Positions 33,589 to 42,143 of a stretch of DNA of 58,888 nucleotides are shown one piece after another. Numbering within the stretch: the first letter of the stretch is position 1; every line of letters starts with the position of its first letter. The position numbers were made by a program, and so were the translations under genes. The notes beneath the pieces are model-generated. The model made no database searches. It had not been told where the DNA came from and saw only the letters and a list, made by a program, of their open reading frames with translations. The stretch is from a virus. Location: the IMG/VR virus record IMGVR_UViG_3300044691_000290, positions 1 to 58,888 of that record. The stretch is one strand, 5' to 3'.

Positions 33589-34455
33589 TTAGCGAGGAGC
33601 CGGAAACGCCGGCAGCGGGGCCATGCCGGGAGACATCGGCGGGGCTGGAGGAGCTGCATAGGTAGGTGCAGCCGGTGCCACGGGCGCGGGCGACATTGGC
33701 GCAGCCGGTCCCGGTAGCGGAAGCGTATCCGCTCCATATTGTGCAGCCGCCATGACCGGCGACATGCCCTGTTGAATGTATTGCTGCGCCTGTGGTGGCA
33801 TCACTTCCTTAGGAACTACCACAGCACCGAACATCTGCGACGCGCTACGTGGACCACCCGCTCCGATCAGTTCGCCCGGCTTGGTATAGAGCACGCCTTC
33901 ATAGCCGAAGTTGACGCCGAAGGTTTTGTTCTGAAACGTGTACGCGTTGAGCGATACATACCCGTAATCGCCCGACTTGTAGAGCTGCTGGCCCGCGACG
34001 ACCTTTGCGGGAATCTCCTGCGCAACGCCATTCTGCAACACGCACACGCGCGGGCCGAGATCAAGATTGGTGGACACCTCCACAACCCAACACCCCTTGC
34101 GCCACTTGTTCTTTTCCGCCTGCTGCTCCGGTGTGAGCGGTACAACGCCGGGTTTCGGCTTCGACGTATGCGGCACGTCTCCGTCCTGGATCGGCCACTT
34201 GCCCCCCTGCGGGAACGAGCCCCATGCTTTGTTGGCGGCTTCCATGCAGAGCCCGGCGAGCTTGGTGTAGTTGGCACACTGCGCTGGATCTTGGGAGAGT
34301 TTTGGAACGAGGACGACGCAATCATTCCGGGGCTTGTCGAGCGGATCGCCGCCGGCCGACATGGTGCGCTTCTCCTGATGGAACGGGAAAGCGATACGGG
34401 CTTCACCAATCAGCGCCGTCTCCGAACGCTGCGACTTATGCTTAATTTCAGTCAT
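33589..34455 (-). CDS. Single-stranded DNA-binding protein (DUF2815)
   Basis: 288 residues. Residues about 35-215 resemble DUF2815 phage ssDNA-binding proteins, an OB-fold family related in role to T7 gp2.5 (KWRKGCWVVEVSTNLDLGPRVCV, SGDYGYVSLNAYTF, GVLYTKPGELIG). The C-terminal 70 residues are Pro/Ala/Met-rich and disordered, ending PAFPAPR rather than the usual acidic tip. Ribosome-binding site AAGGAG. Driven by the promoter at 34516. Confidence 0.8.
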   Translation of the reverse strand: MTEIKHKSQRSETALIGEARIAFPFHQEKRTMSAGGDPLDKPRNDCVVLVPKLSQDPAQCANYTKLAGLCMEAANKAWGSFPQGGKWPIQDGDVPHTSKPKPGVVPLTPEQQAEKNKWRKGCWVVEVSTNLDLGPRVCVLQNGVAQEIPAKVVAGQQLYKSGDYGYVSLNAYTFQNKTFGVNFGYEGVLYTKPGELIGAGGPRSASQMFGAVVVPKEVMPPQAQQYIQQGMSPVMAAAQYGADTLPLPGPAAPMSPAPVAPAAPTYAAPPAPPMSPGMAPLPAFPAPR

Positions 34456-34488
34456 TTCTAACTCCTTTTGCTACGACGTAATAGAGAC

Positions 34489-34516
34489 ACTGTACCGCAT
34501 TAAAACGGAAAGTCAA
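34489..34516 (-). promoter_or_regulatory. Phage promoter element, minus copy B
   Basis: TTGACTTTCCGTTTTAAT, 16-base spacer, TACAGT. Directs transcription of the ssb-polymerase genes; its TGA is the stop of the 34513-34713 gene. Confidence 0.85.
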
Positions 34517-34713
34517 CTGGATTTTGGGGTCTCGCGCTGTGCCGGAGACAGCGCGGCGCGCCTGTTTTTCAAATCCTTGTAGGCGTCATGTAGTTCGCGC
34601 CACGCGCGATTGGCGGCGTACATGGTCGGAAGATCGCCGTTTGCCTTGGCGAGGCACGACAGCGCATTCACTTCAAGCATCGCCCGATCTAGTTGAGCGT
34701 CTATCGTGCTCAT
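34513..34713 (-). CDS. Small helical protein
   Basis: 66 residues from ATG 34713 with GGAG upstream. Helix-rich (LDRAMLEVNALSCLAKANGDLPTMYAANRAWRELHDAYKDLKN). Overlaps the preceding gene by 41 bases. Function unknown. Confidence 0.6.
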   Translation of the reverse strand: MSTIDAQLDRAMLEVNALSCLAKANGDLPTMYAANRAWRELHDAYKDLKNRRAALSPAQRETPKSS

Positions 34714-35281
34714 GTCGCATCTCCCCGGTGGAGCCCTCATAGGCCCGCAGCTTTTCTTTGTAGTCGCGGGCAATTGTGATGGCGTTGTCCAATTGCGTGA
34801 GGACGCCGATCAATTCGGGCAACGGCTTCCAATCTGGATTGTGCGGAAAATGCTCGGCAACGAAATGCTCCAGTAGCCGAGTTGCATAGCCAAGCTCATC
34901 GGGGTTCGGCGCTGATTGGGCAACACCACTGCGGCGCTGCTCAACCAGCCATGCAATCAACTTGGCCTGCGCCTCGATCAAGTCGGCATATTTCTGCCGA
35001 TGGTGATCGTCGATATAGGACATCCAATTGCGAATATGTTTGACGGCATCGGCCACGTCGATTTTGGTCGCGGCAGCGAATAGTTCTTTTTCCTCTGCTG
35101 TCGCAGGTACTTGGGCAACATCGGGGACAGGCCCCAACTTCTCAAAAGTCTTCTTGGCATCATTCCAGCCAGCGCGGAATCCTTCTTCAAAGTCCGTTTG
35201 GCTGGGGACGCCGCGCCCGCACGAATGGCAGTACCATCCGGCCTCATGCTCAATTCCAGGAGAACACTTGGGAGAGGTCAT
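34673..35281 (-). CDS. Hypothetical protein with N-terminal zinc ribbon
   Basis: 202 residues. The N-terminal C...WYCHSCGRG pair, then an FEEGFRAGWNDAKKTFEK helix seen in several phage early proteins, and a helical remainder. ATGA-coupled to the upstream lipoprotein gene. Role unknown. Confidence 0.65.
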   Translation of the reverse strand: MTSPKCSPGIEHEAGWYCHSCGRGVPSQTDFEEGFRAGWNDAKKTFEKLGPVPDVAQVPATAEEKELFAAATKIDVADAVKHIRNWMSYIDDHHRQKYADLIEAQAKLIAWLVEQRRSGVAQSAPNPDELGYATRLLEHFVAEHFPHNPDWKPLPELIGVLTQLDNAITIARDYKEKLRAYEGSTGEMRHEHDRRSTRSGDA

Positions 35282-35487
35282 AGGCGCTTCTCCAGAGCAT
35301 CGACCCGAACCTCAAGCGCCTTTATGCGCTGCTCATAATCGAACATGTCGAGTTCGGTTCGCCGGATTGTCGCGTCGCGCTTCTCATTTTCATGATATTC
35401 GGTCGCGCTTTCACCGCATCCGGTAAGCGTCAGCGCGGCTAGCAGGAGCGCTACGGTAGTTCCAGGAGAACAGAGAGTATCAGTCAT
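35278..35487 (-). CDS. Small lipoprotein with coiled coil
   Basis: 69 residues from ATG 35487 (overlap of 8 bases with the previous gene). Signal peptide with lipobox LTGC near residue 24, then a heptad helix (MFDYEQRIKALEVRVDALEKRL). Looks like a Lpp-like outer-membrane lipoprotein in the early operon; possibly an exclusion factor. Confidence 0.65.
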   Translation of the reverse strand: MTDTLCSPGTTVALLLAALTLTGCGESATEYHENEKRDATIRRTELDMFDYEQRIKALEVRVDALEKRL

Positions 35488-35662
35488 AACCCCTCCCGCG
35501 TTCATATTCTGCCCAATCTTCCTTGGTGACCATCACGCCCTGCCTATCGACATGCCCCGCTGATACAGATGGCGCGGGCGGACGAAACCTCGGGTTGCCG
35601 CCGAGATGGCCGAGCTGATCTCGGGTTACTTCGCGCGGGAAAAAGAAATCGAGGATGCTCAT
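35480..35662 (-). CDS. Small hypothetical protein
   Basis: 60 residues from ATG 35662, which overlaps the DUF2800 stop. N-terminal MSILDFFFPREVTR and C-terminal VTKEDWAEYERGRGYD. No family recognised. Confidence 0.65.
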   Translation of the reverse strand: MSILDFFFPREVTRDQLGHLGGNPRFRPPAPSVSAGHVDRQGVMVTKEDWAEYERGRGYD

Positions 35663-36735
35663 GCGCCCGGCCCCGTCACGCCCGCGAACATCTCCGCGGC
35701 GCTCTTGGGCGTCCACGGTTTCCTTTTATCCGATGCAAACGCCAACACGGGACCACCTTCGGGCCGCGGTGCCATCGCGTTCACGTCCGCTTCTGAAATG
35801 CCACGCTCGATCGCTTGTGCTGGCGTCGGCACATCCATGGCGTCCGGTCCCAGCTTCTCCAGCACCATGTGCCGCGCCGCTACTTCGTCTTTCCACGTCC
35901 TGTGGCGCGTGGTCGTGACGATCGCCATTCCGGGCGCGACTGCACCACTCAGAGCGCGCTTCAATTGCACTTTGTCCAAGGTTTTGAAAAAATCCGCGAT
36001 AGGCTTTTCCAGTGCCTTGAACGGCGCCACCTGTTCGGGCCGCACCTCTTCCGCCGACAGACACATGACCGCGGCGAGTTGTGCGAGCAAATCAGAAGAG
36101 GCGGGGCACTTGCCGAAAACGGGGCAGTATTTGCACTGCTCGCCGGCAACAAACGTGAGCGGGCCGGCTGGGATCGCCGCAATGCGCTCTGACCACATAA
36201 GAAGGTCCGCAGCGGGCTCCATCCACTGCTTCACGCGCGGACCCGGACGGAAGTCGTTCGGTTGCACAATAACGTAGCGGATCCAGTTGGCTGCAAGGCG
36301 GTGTGTCAGCAGAGAAGCCGCGGCATAGATTCGGAGCTGTTCGTTTTCCTCCACATCGACGCCGACAAATCCATCTTTCAAGTCGAGCACTGTGAGGGTT
36401 TCGCTGGGGGCGTCCCAATGCGCCACGTCACAGCGGCCCCAAATCTGGTCAGTGAGGTGCACACGCTGCTCCACCCACATCTTTCCCGGCGGTAGGCCGC
36501 GCAGATAGGCGAGCGCAAGCGCGACAGCATAGGCGGATGCGTGGTCGGAGTCGGGCTCGGCTCCCGCTAGGCAGCGTTCCAGTTCTTCATGCGCCGCGGT
36601 GCCTTTCTTGGCAGCGTCGCCCTCTTCCTGTTGTGGAAGCGCGGCGATGGCTTGCGCCGAAGCGGTGCAAACAGTCCAGCGGTGTGCCGAGCTGGGGGCG
36701 TAGGTGGCGTGAAGGCTCGTGGGGTGGGCGTTCAT
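35659..36735 (-). CDS. DUF2800 family exonuclease
   Basis: 358 residues from ATG 36735 with GGAGG upstream. AHRWTVCTASAQAI near the N-terminus, GTAAHEELERCL, VLDLKDGFVGVDVEENEQLRIYAAA (PD-(D/E)XK D...K line) and the four-Cys end of a Cas4/RecB-type nuclease (CKYCPVFGKCP). Family members are probably exonucleases used in phage recombination with an SSB or annealase. Confidence 0.8.
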   Translation of the reverse strand: MNAHPTSLHATYAPSSAHRWTVCTASAQAIAALPQQEEGDAAKKGTAAHEELERCLAGAEPDSDHASAYAVALALAYLRGLPPGKMWVEQRVHLTDQIWGRCDVAHWDAPSETLTVLDLKDGFVGVDVEENEQLRIYAAASLLTHRLAANWIRYVIVQPNDFRPGPRVKQWMEPAADLLMWSERIAAIPAGPLTFVAGEQCKYCPVFGKCPASSDLLAQLAAVMCLSAEEVRPEQVAPFKALEKPIADFFKTLDKVQLKRALSGAVAPGMAIVTTTRHRTWKDEVAARHMVLEKLGPDAMDVPTPAQAIERGISEADVNAMAPRPEGGPVLAFASDKRKPWTPKSAAEMFAGVTGPGA

Positions 36736-37172
36736 GCTGCCCTCCGAGCACGACGGCGCGGCATTTCCTGCGCCTCGCCGCCTGTCTCTTCCGCCGCTAC
36801 TGCTTCCGGCGGGATGTTCGAAGCGATCTCTTCCCAATTGAAATCGATCGCGTTGTTGATCTGCTCGACGCAGTAACCGGCGCCCGTCGCCTGACGGCGA
36901 AATTCTGCGGTGTCGATCTCACCACTCAAAAGAAGGTCAAGGAGATATTCCCACGCCTCGTCCTCGACGTGCGGCGATGGCTTGAGCATATCGGCGCGGA
37001 GCCAAGAGCTAGGAGCGCCATCGTCCCACTGAACGAGAACCCGGCCTGCAACGTCGCTTCCGGCCTTGGTTTCAAGAACCGTTCCGATGTCGCGCTGACA
37101 GTCGCTAGCCATCACGCGGTCGCCGGGATTGAAGTCAGTCCAAATCTTGAGTGCTTGGCGGGTCTTTGCCAT
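36732..37172 (-). CDS. Hypothetical early protein
   Basis: 146 residues with GGGAG before the start. The N-terminal half (FNPGDRVMASDCQRDIGTVLETKAG, then VLVQWDDGAPSSWLRADMLKP) is an SH3-like domain. The C-terminal 20 residues share the segment EAVAAEETGGEA with the next gene upstream in the operon. Role unknown. Confidence 0.65.
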   Translation of the reverse strand: MAKTRQALKIWTDFNPGDRVMASDCQRDIGTVLETKAGSDVAGRVLVQWDDGAPSSWLRADMLKPSPHVEDEAWEYLLDLLLSGEIDTAEFRRQATGAGYCVEQINNAIDFNWEEIASNIPPEAVAAEETGGEAQEMPRRRARRAA

Positions 37173-37199
37173 CTGGTCTCTCCCGTTGTTGATGTCGCT

Positions 37200-37227
37200 A
37201 CATTATCGTTCTAAAACGGAGAGTCAA
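37200..37227 (-). promoter_or_regulatory. Phage promoter element, minus copy C
   Basis: TTGACTCTCCGTTTTAGA (one difference from consensus), 16-base spacer, TAATGT; drives the 37172-34513 genes. Confidence 0.8.
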
Positions 37228-37284
37228 CAACTATTTTCGTCCGCAGCGGGCCACCCCGGATCGGATGGCCCCTTCCCTCTCATC

Positions 37285-37962
37285 TCAGAGACCCAACGGC
37301 CCCAATAGCCCAGCCACTTTGGCATCGCCGAGCTGATGCAGGACAGCCACCGCCTCGTCGAACGATGCGCCGGGCACCACGAAGCCGCCCGTTGCAGGAT
37401 GCGCCAGCCATGTCACGAGCGCCTGCCCGCCGTCTGGTGCGCCAGTTGCGCGTTTGGTCAGTTCGGCGACGACCTTGGCAGTCACCGGGCCGGATACGGG
37501 TGGCGCGACCGGCGGGCTCGGGGGTGCGGGAGGAGCCGGGGTGCGGGCTAGGAATGCTGGAATGCCTTCGTCTGCTGCGGCTGGCGCTGCGGGAGCGGCT
37601 GGGGGCGGTGTCGGCGGGCTCGGAGGAGCGGATGGCGCGCTTGGCACCGGGAGCGGCGCAGGCGCTACCGCTTCGACAGCCTTGGGCTTACGGCCCGGCT
37701 TGGCCTTGGGCGCTTCGGGTGCCGCTTCCGCAGTCGCCTCGCCGCCTGTCTCTTCTGCCGCTACCGCTTCCGCGAAATCGATCTTGGCCAATATGGAGCC
37801 ACCGAAAATTCTTGTCAGCTCGGTATCTTCATCGGCGAAGACGGCCACTGCTTCTTTGATCGAACCAGTTTCGAAATGCAACTCCACGCCAGGTGAAGAC
37901 ACGCTGACATTATCGAGTTGCTGGGTCTGCGCCGCACGCAGTATCTTCCAATTGAACGTCAT
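37285..37962 (-). CDS. Early protein with Pro/Ala-rich linker
   Basis: 225 residues from ATG 37962 with AGAGGA upstream. Residues 1-70 are folded (FNWKILRAAQTQQLDNVSVSSPGVELHF), 75-170 are Pro/Ala-rich with AT-hook-like KPGRKPK, 170-225 form another helical domain. Two-domain linker proteins of this kind often bind DNA, but no family is recognised. Confidence 0.6.
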   Translation of the reverse strand: MTFNWKILRAAQTQQLDNVSVSSPGVELHFETGSIKEAVAVFADEDTELTRIFGGSILAKIDFAEAVAAEETGGEATAEAAPEAPKAKPGRKPKAVEAVAPAPLPVPSAPSAPPSPPTPPPAAPAAPAAADEGIPAFLARTPAPPAPPSPPVAPPVSGPVTAKVVAELTKRATGAPDGGQALVTWLAHPATGGFVVPGASFDEAVAVLHQLGDAKVAGLLGPLGL

Positions 37963-38008
37963 GTAATAGGGTTCCTCTGCCCGTGTGTGATACCTTGGTG
38001 TACGCGCA

Positions 38009-38036
38009 GTCATATCGCATCAAAACGGAAAGTCAA
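38009..38036 (-). promoter_or_regulatory. Phage promoter element, minus copy D
   Basis: TTGACTTTCCGTTTTGATG, 16-base spacer, TATGAC; first promoter of the minus-strand early block. Confidence 0.8.
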
Positions 38037-38136
38037 CAAGAAAAGAAAGCCGCCCCGCCGCTCTAGTGCGATTCGCCCGCAAAGCGCGGTACGGTAGACA
38101 CATTCCGAATCAAAGCATGGTCTGTATTGCTCACTT

Positions 38137-38165
38137 TTGAAAATATGCGGAAAGTCAAATAAATT
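38137..38165 (+). promoter_or_regulatory. Sigma70-like promoter for the arm-domain gene
   Basis: TTGAAA, 17-base spacer, TAAATT. The spacer contains a reversed partial copy of the repeated element (GCGGAAAGTCAAA), so whatever binds that element could control this promoter. The leader to the GTG at 38256 is about 84 bases. Confidence 0.6.
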
Positions 38166-38255
38166 TCGCGAGGCGGCAAAAGATTTTTATTGCGGAACCG
38201 TCGCATTAGTCCTAGAAAGGGACATTAGCGCGCCAACGTGCACAGGAGGTATTCA

Positions 38256-38693
38256 GTGAGAAAGCGAACTCTCAGGCCGAATGAGCCCAGCCAGATTACA
38301 GAAAAGGTCTTAGTCCGTATTGCGGAGGATCTGAAGGCGGGCAAGCCGCCGTTGCCGAAACTGGCAGTTGTCGACGACATGGTTCCGGGGTTGCGATTCA
38401 TCATCTATAAGAATGGCGAGATCGCGATTCACGCATCATACGTCGTCGGCGAACGTCGTCCTTTCTTGAAATTAGGAGTGCTTAAAGCCAGTCCTGATCG
38501 TCGTCAGGAGGGACTTCCCCCGCAAGAACTCTCTTTGGCTGAGGCCCGCCAACTGGTCAGAGACATAAAATCGATCGGCTTGCGCGGGATCGATATCCAA
38601 GAGGGCCTAGTTACACGCCTATTGGCGGAACTAAAAAGGGATGGCGCGGCATGGCGCCCCGCAATGAGTCCGCCGGCATCACGCAAGGGCTAG
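38256..38693 (+). CDS. Stand-alone integrase-type arm DNA-binding domain
   Basis: 145 residues from GTG 38256 with AGGAGG 5 bases upstream. The core DDMVPGLRFIIYKNGEIAIHASYVVGERRPFLKLGVL, followed by LSLAEARQLVRDIKSIGLRGIDIQEG, matches the N-terminal arm-binding (DUF4102-like) domain of tyrosine integrases (typically D..vpGLr.rv...G...f...Y...G..r...lG, then sLaeAR). There is no catalytic domain and no room for one. It may compete for or assist at attP arm sites, or act as a regulator. Confidence 0.6.
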   Translation: MRKRTLRPNEPSQITEKVLVRIAEDLKAGKPPLPKLAVVDDMVPGLRFIIYKNGEIAIHASYVVGERRPFLKLGVLKASPDRRQEGLPPQELSLAEARQLVRDIKSIGLRGIDIQEGLVTRLLAELKRDGAAWRPAMSPPASRKG

Positions 38694-38718
38694 TGGTAGG
38701 GCGTGCGGCGCCCCGCTA

Positions 38719-39159
38719 CTAGCGCCACGGCTTCTTCACCTTATGCCGTTCCAATTCTGGCTCCGGGCCAGGATCAAACCATCGCGCTCCCGCCGCTAAC
38801 CATTCGATACGACTTGGTTTCCCGCTCTTGAGGCTACCCGCTGCTTTCGGGCGCCGAGAAGCAATTCCCTGACATTGAACCGAGCAGAACTTCCTCGCTC
38901 CCGTATTCCACTTGTCCAGAGTTGGACGCCCGCATTGCTGACACGATATCGTCGCGCGAGACTTCACTGCGGCCAATCCTGCACATTTGGAAGAACAGAA
39001 TCGCTGTACTGTGTTCCACCGGAGAGGGAACGTCTCACCACAATGTTCGCACGCCTTGGTGGGGAGAGCGTCCGTGCGGCACGAAGTAGAGCAAAAACGT
39101 TGATTAGGATGGGCGAGAGGATCGCCGCAGTGTCGACAAGCTTTCATGGGTAGTACCAT
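38719..39159 (-). CDS. Protein with three zinc fingers
   Basis: 146 residues carrying three CxxC(x~10-17)C(x3-4)C fingers: CRHCG...FCSTSC, CEHCG...FCSSKC, CQQCG...FCSVQC. Basic tail with Trp. Convergent with the arm-domain gene. Resembles zinc-finger proteins of the HNH-associated kind but has no HNH. Start uncertain (39159 or 39147). Confidence 0.7.
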   Translation of the reverse strand: MVLPMKACRHCGDPLAHPNQRFCSTSCRTDALPTKACEHCGETFPLRWNTVQRFCSSKCAGLAAVKSRATISCQQCGRPTLDKWNTGARKFCSVQCQGIASRRPKAAGSLKSGKPSRIEWLAAGARWFDPGPEPELERHKVKKPWR

Positions 39160-39189
39160 AACGGGAGCAGCACGCTAGGTCTAGTCGTG

Positions 39190-39217
39190 TTGACTTTCCG
39201 CATTAATGGGGTACATT
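39190..39217 (+). promoter_or_regulatory. Phage promoter element, copy 6
   Basis: TTGACTTTCCGCATTAAT, 16-base spacer, TACATT. Predicted start about 4 bases before the ATG of the 39228 gene. Confidence 0.85.
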
Positions 39218-39227
39218 GCCCCTCCCC

Positions 39228-39413
39228 ATGCAAAATATCCCCGAACTTCTCAACGCGCAGTGTTCCCACTCGCTGTCCCTCGTACGCGTGTCGGGCGGCT
39301 GGCAAGCGTCCCTAGAGGTGCGCACCGGATCGTTCCGCGTCCGCCACGGCGCCACGCCGAGTGAGGCGCTTTTGGACGTGCTGGGCGCGTCTGCGCCCCC
39401 GCCGCCGTACTGA
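39228..39413 (+). CDS. Small protein ending -PPY
   Basis: 61 residues (MQNIPELLNAQCSHSLSLVRVSGGWQASLE...). Almost leaderless behind copy 6. The C-terminus is ASAPPPPY, the motif shared with the primase-helicase translated next (TGATG overlap). Possibly a small partner of the primase; function unknown. Confidence 0.65.
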   Translation: MQNIPELLNAQCSHSLSLVRVSGGWQASLEVRTGSFRVRHGATPSEALLDVLGASAPPPPY

Positions 39414-42085
39414 TGTCGTCCCCAGTGCTCACGCAAGATGCCCTAGACTACTACGCGCGCCACTCTTGCGCCTTGTTTCCGATTCCGGCCGGGCAGAAGT
39501 TCGGACACCTCGTCGCATCCTTTGCCCATGATTGGAGCCGGGACCCCGCACAGTGGGCGCGCTGGCAGGCAGAGCATCCCGGCTGCAACTTTGGGATGGT
39601 CGCTGGACCGTCCAAACTCATTGTCGCAGACATTGACATTGTAAAGGATGAAAAGGCTTGGGATAACTATTGCTACTTCTGGACTTCTCGCGGGCTGACC
39701 GTTCCTGTGCCGCAGGTGCGTTCTGCGCGCGGCGGATATCATGTTCTCTTCGCGGTCCCCGAAGATTTTGACACGGGCAATCTTCGCCAGGTGCCTTTGC
39801 TTCTCAATGTCGATATTCGAATCAACAACGGCTATGTTGTTGCAGCTGGGTCTTATTATGACGGGACTCAGAAAGGTGAAGCGTCCGGTCACTATCAGCT
39901 CATAAAGGATGCTTTTCCCCCTCACACGGACTCGGCGTGGTTCGCCGCACTGTTTGAAGTTCTACAAAAGAAAGCTGTTGTTTCAAAAGAAAACCTTCCG
40001 CCGCCCTCAATCGAAGAAATGCGGGAACGGTTGGTTCTGTTGCGCGACAAGGGTCTAGGTCGACGCGAAGGCGATAAATGGATCGCCGATTCTACAATTC
40101 TCGACGATATGCCGGATGGTCGCGAAAAAGAAGAAAAACGCGAAGTCGGTTTTTTTGCCCAGCATGATCAATGGTATAAAGCCGTTTTCGCGCTCCGTCG
40201 CGCATATGGACAACAAGGCTTCGAATTAGCGCAATCGATCAGTAAATATCGGGAAGAAAAGCTAGTCGCGGTATGGGGACAATCAGAAAGTACGACAGAT
40301 AATCCCGCCACAATCGGGACATTAATAAGAGCGTCGAACGATCTCGGATATCGCGGAGAAAAAGTAATCCGTGAAATGGCCGCCGCAGTCGGCGCGCGAC
40401 TGTCGTCTGCTGGTCCAATGCCGCTCATGGACACTCAGTATTTCGTTGCAGCCCTGGGTCAGGGTTACTTGGACAATTTCCTCGCCGGTACGAAAGACGC
40501 GCCTGGCCGACATGGCGGGGATCATCCCACACTTCCTGACAATCAGAACACCCATCCGCTTTACGAACAAATGTGCGCGGCAATCGAGCGCATCATGACA
40601 ATGACGGACGGGGGAGCCAAAGTATTCAGGCAAGATCGGGTGTTCAACGTTCTAAAAGTGCTACACCACATGCACCCGCCGACATGCATCAGTCTTTGTC
40701 AGCGAATCACATCGCTTCCGGGCTGCGTTATCACGCCTGGTAAACTAGATTCGGCGATTAAGAATTTTGAATGGGAAGTTCGATCGGAGCAGAACACACA
40801 GGCCGGATTCATCACGGACAGCAAGGGCAATCCTGCTCCCGAGAACTCAGACAACGTAAGGGCATTTGCGCGGCAGCGCGCCGTCGCACTACGTTACAAT
40901 GTCTGGAGGGAACAGGTTGAAGTGTCAGACGGAGGAGATTTCCTACAACTCACAGATCACATTTTTGGAGACTTACTCATGGACGCGAAGAACAGCGCAT
41001 TCAATTATCACCCGTCAGAGAGTCTGTTCCGCCGCGGAATGGTAAGCATCGCGCGCCGCAACCAGTTCGACCCTATCGTGGAAAAATTGGACACTCTCGC
41101 CGCTGCATGGGATGGAAGCGCGCGCCTCGACACCTGGATTTCCAAATGTTGCGGGACGCTGGACGACGCCTATCACACAGCCGTCTCGCGTAATCTTATA
41201 GGTGGCCTCGTGCGGCGAGCGCGGCATCCCGGTTGCGAGCAATCGGAGACAGTCATATTCATTAGCCCCACGCAGGGGACGGGTAAATCAACGCTTTGCA
41301 AGATCCTCGCGCTTGACTCAGCCTGGCACACGGACTCATTCAAATTCGAAGGTTCCGCACAAAACACTATACCACAGCTTGCAGGAAAGTGGCTGATCGA
41401 ATTGAGTGAGCTAACGGGCCTTGCGCAAAAAGATGTGGAGCACGTCAAAAGCTTCCTGTCCGCCACAAGTGACAACTTTACGCGTAAATATGAGGCTTTC
41501 GCCACGGACCACCCGCGCCGCTGCTGCTTTGTCGGCACCTCGAACTCGCGCCGGCCGCTCCAGGACAGTTCGGGAAACAGGCGCTTCCTTCCCGTCCAGG
41601 TCCAGGGTGAGGTTAACACAGATTGGCTGCGCGCCAACGTGGAGCAGATCATGGGAGAATGTGCAACGCGAGAAGCGCAAGGGGAAATCTTTGCTATCCC
41701 ACGGAGCGTATGGGAAGCGGCTGGGAAGCATCAAGAGGCGGCCCGCGCCATGTCTGCCACGGAGGAACTTTGCCAAGAATGGTTTGATCGCCCGGCTGCC
41801 CCTTGGGGGTACTACATCACCGCAACAGACATTGGCCGCGCGCTCAAGATGGCGGGACAGTCACAGCACGCACGCTATGCGTCGTTCCTAGACAAGATGG
41901 AATGGCGCAACGAGAATTTGATCGTGCCCGGCACTGGGCGCAAGGCTAGAGTGTGGGTGCGGCACGCGAACAACCAACTCGATCAGTGCGCGCATCTGGA
42001 ACCGCTTCAAAGGCAAGTGAACGCCACGGTCGAGATGCGTTTAACGATGCCGGCAACCAAGGGGCTTCCAACTCCACCATATTGA
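39413..42085 (+). CDS. Bifunctional primase-polymerase / VirE-type helicase
   Basis: 890 residues. The N-terminal 190 form a PrimPol domain: DYYARHSCALFPIPAGQK, VADIDIV (metal-binding DxD), RGGYHVLFAVP. The C-terminal half is a VirE/VapE SF3-like helicase with Walker A (SPTQGTGKSTL), Walker B-type IELSEL, and the arginine-finger region GTSNSRRPLQDSSGNRRFLPV. It primes and unwinds at the origin. Sits immediately upstream of a repeat-rich gene-free segment that could be that origin. Ends -GLPTPPY. Confidence 0.85.
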   Translation: MSSPVLTQDALDYYARHSCALFPIPAGQKFGHLVASFAHDWSRDPAQWARWQAEHPGCNFGMVAGPSKLIVADIDIVKDEKAWDNYCYFWTSRGLTVPVPQVRSARGGYHVLFAVPEDFDTGNLRQVPLLLNVDIRINNGYVVAAGSYYDGTQKGEASGHYQLIKDAFPPHTDSAWFAALFEVLQKKAVVSKENLPPPSIEEMRERLVLLRDKGLGRREGDKWIADSTILDDMPDGREKEEKREVGFFAQHDQWYKAVFALRRAYGQQGFELAQSISKYREEKLVAVWGQSESTTDNPATIGTLIRASNDLGYRGEKVIREMAAAVGARLSSAGPMPLMDTQYFVAALGQGYLDNFLAGTKDAPGRHGGDHPTLPDNQNTHPLYEQMCAAIERIMTMTDGGAKVFRQDRVFNVLKVLHHMHPPTCISLCQRITSLPGCVITPGKLDSAIKNFEWEVRSEQNTQAGFITDSKGNPAPENSDNVRAFARQRAVALRYNVWREQVEVSDGGDFLQLTDHIFGDLLMDAKNSAFNYHPSESLFRRGMVSIARRNQFDPIVEKLDTLAAAWDGSARLDTWISKCCGTLDDAYHTAVSRNLIGGLVRRARHPGCEQSETVIFISPTQGTGKSTLCKILALDSAWHTDSFKFEGSAQNTIPQLAGKWLIELSELTGLAQKDVEHVKSFLSATSDNFTRKYEAFATDHPRRCCFVGTSNSRRPLQDSSGNRRFLPVQVQGEVNTDWLRANVEQIMGECATREAQGEIFAIPRSVWEAAGKHQEAARAMSATEELCQEWFDRPAAPWGYYITATDIGRALKMAGQSQHARYASFLDKMEWRNENLIVPGTGRKARVWVRHANNQLDQCAHLEPLQRQVNATVEMRLTMPATKGLPTPPY

Positions 42086-42087
42086 AG

Positions 42088-42115
42088 TTGACTTTCCGCA
42101 TTAGAACGGTAAACA
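42088..42115 (+). promoter_or_regulatory. Phage promoter element, copy 7
   Basis: TTGACTTTCCGCATTAGAA, 16-base spacer, TAAACA. Confidence 0.75.
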
Positions 42116-42143
42116 TACGCTCCGAAACCGGAGACCCCCACCT

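Noticed and set aside
38131-38158. Twenty-first promoter element on the minus strand
   Set aside because: TTTGACTTTCCGCATA is present, but no TAnnnT box lies at 16-18 bases and no minus-strand gene starts nearby; it is treated as part of the plus-strand promoter spacer.
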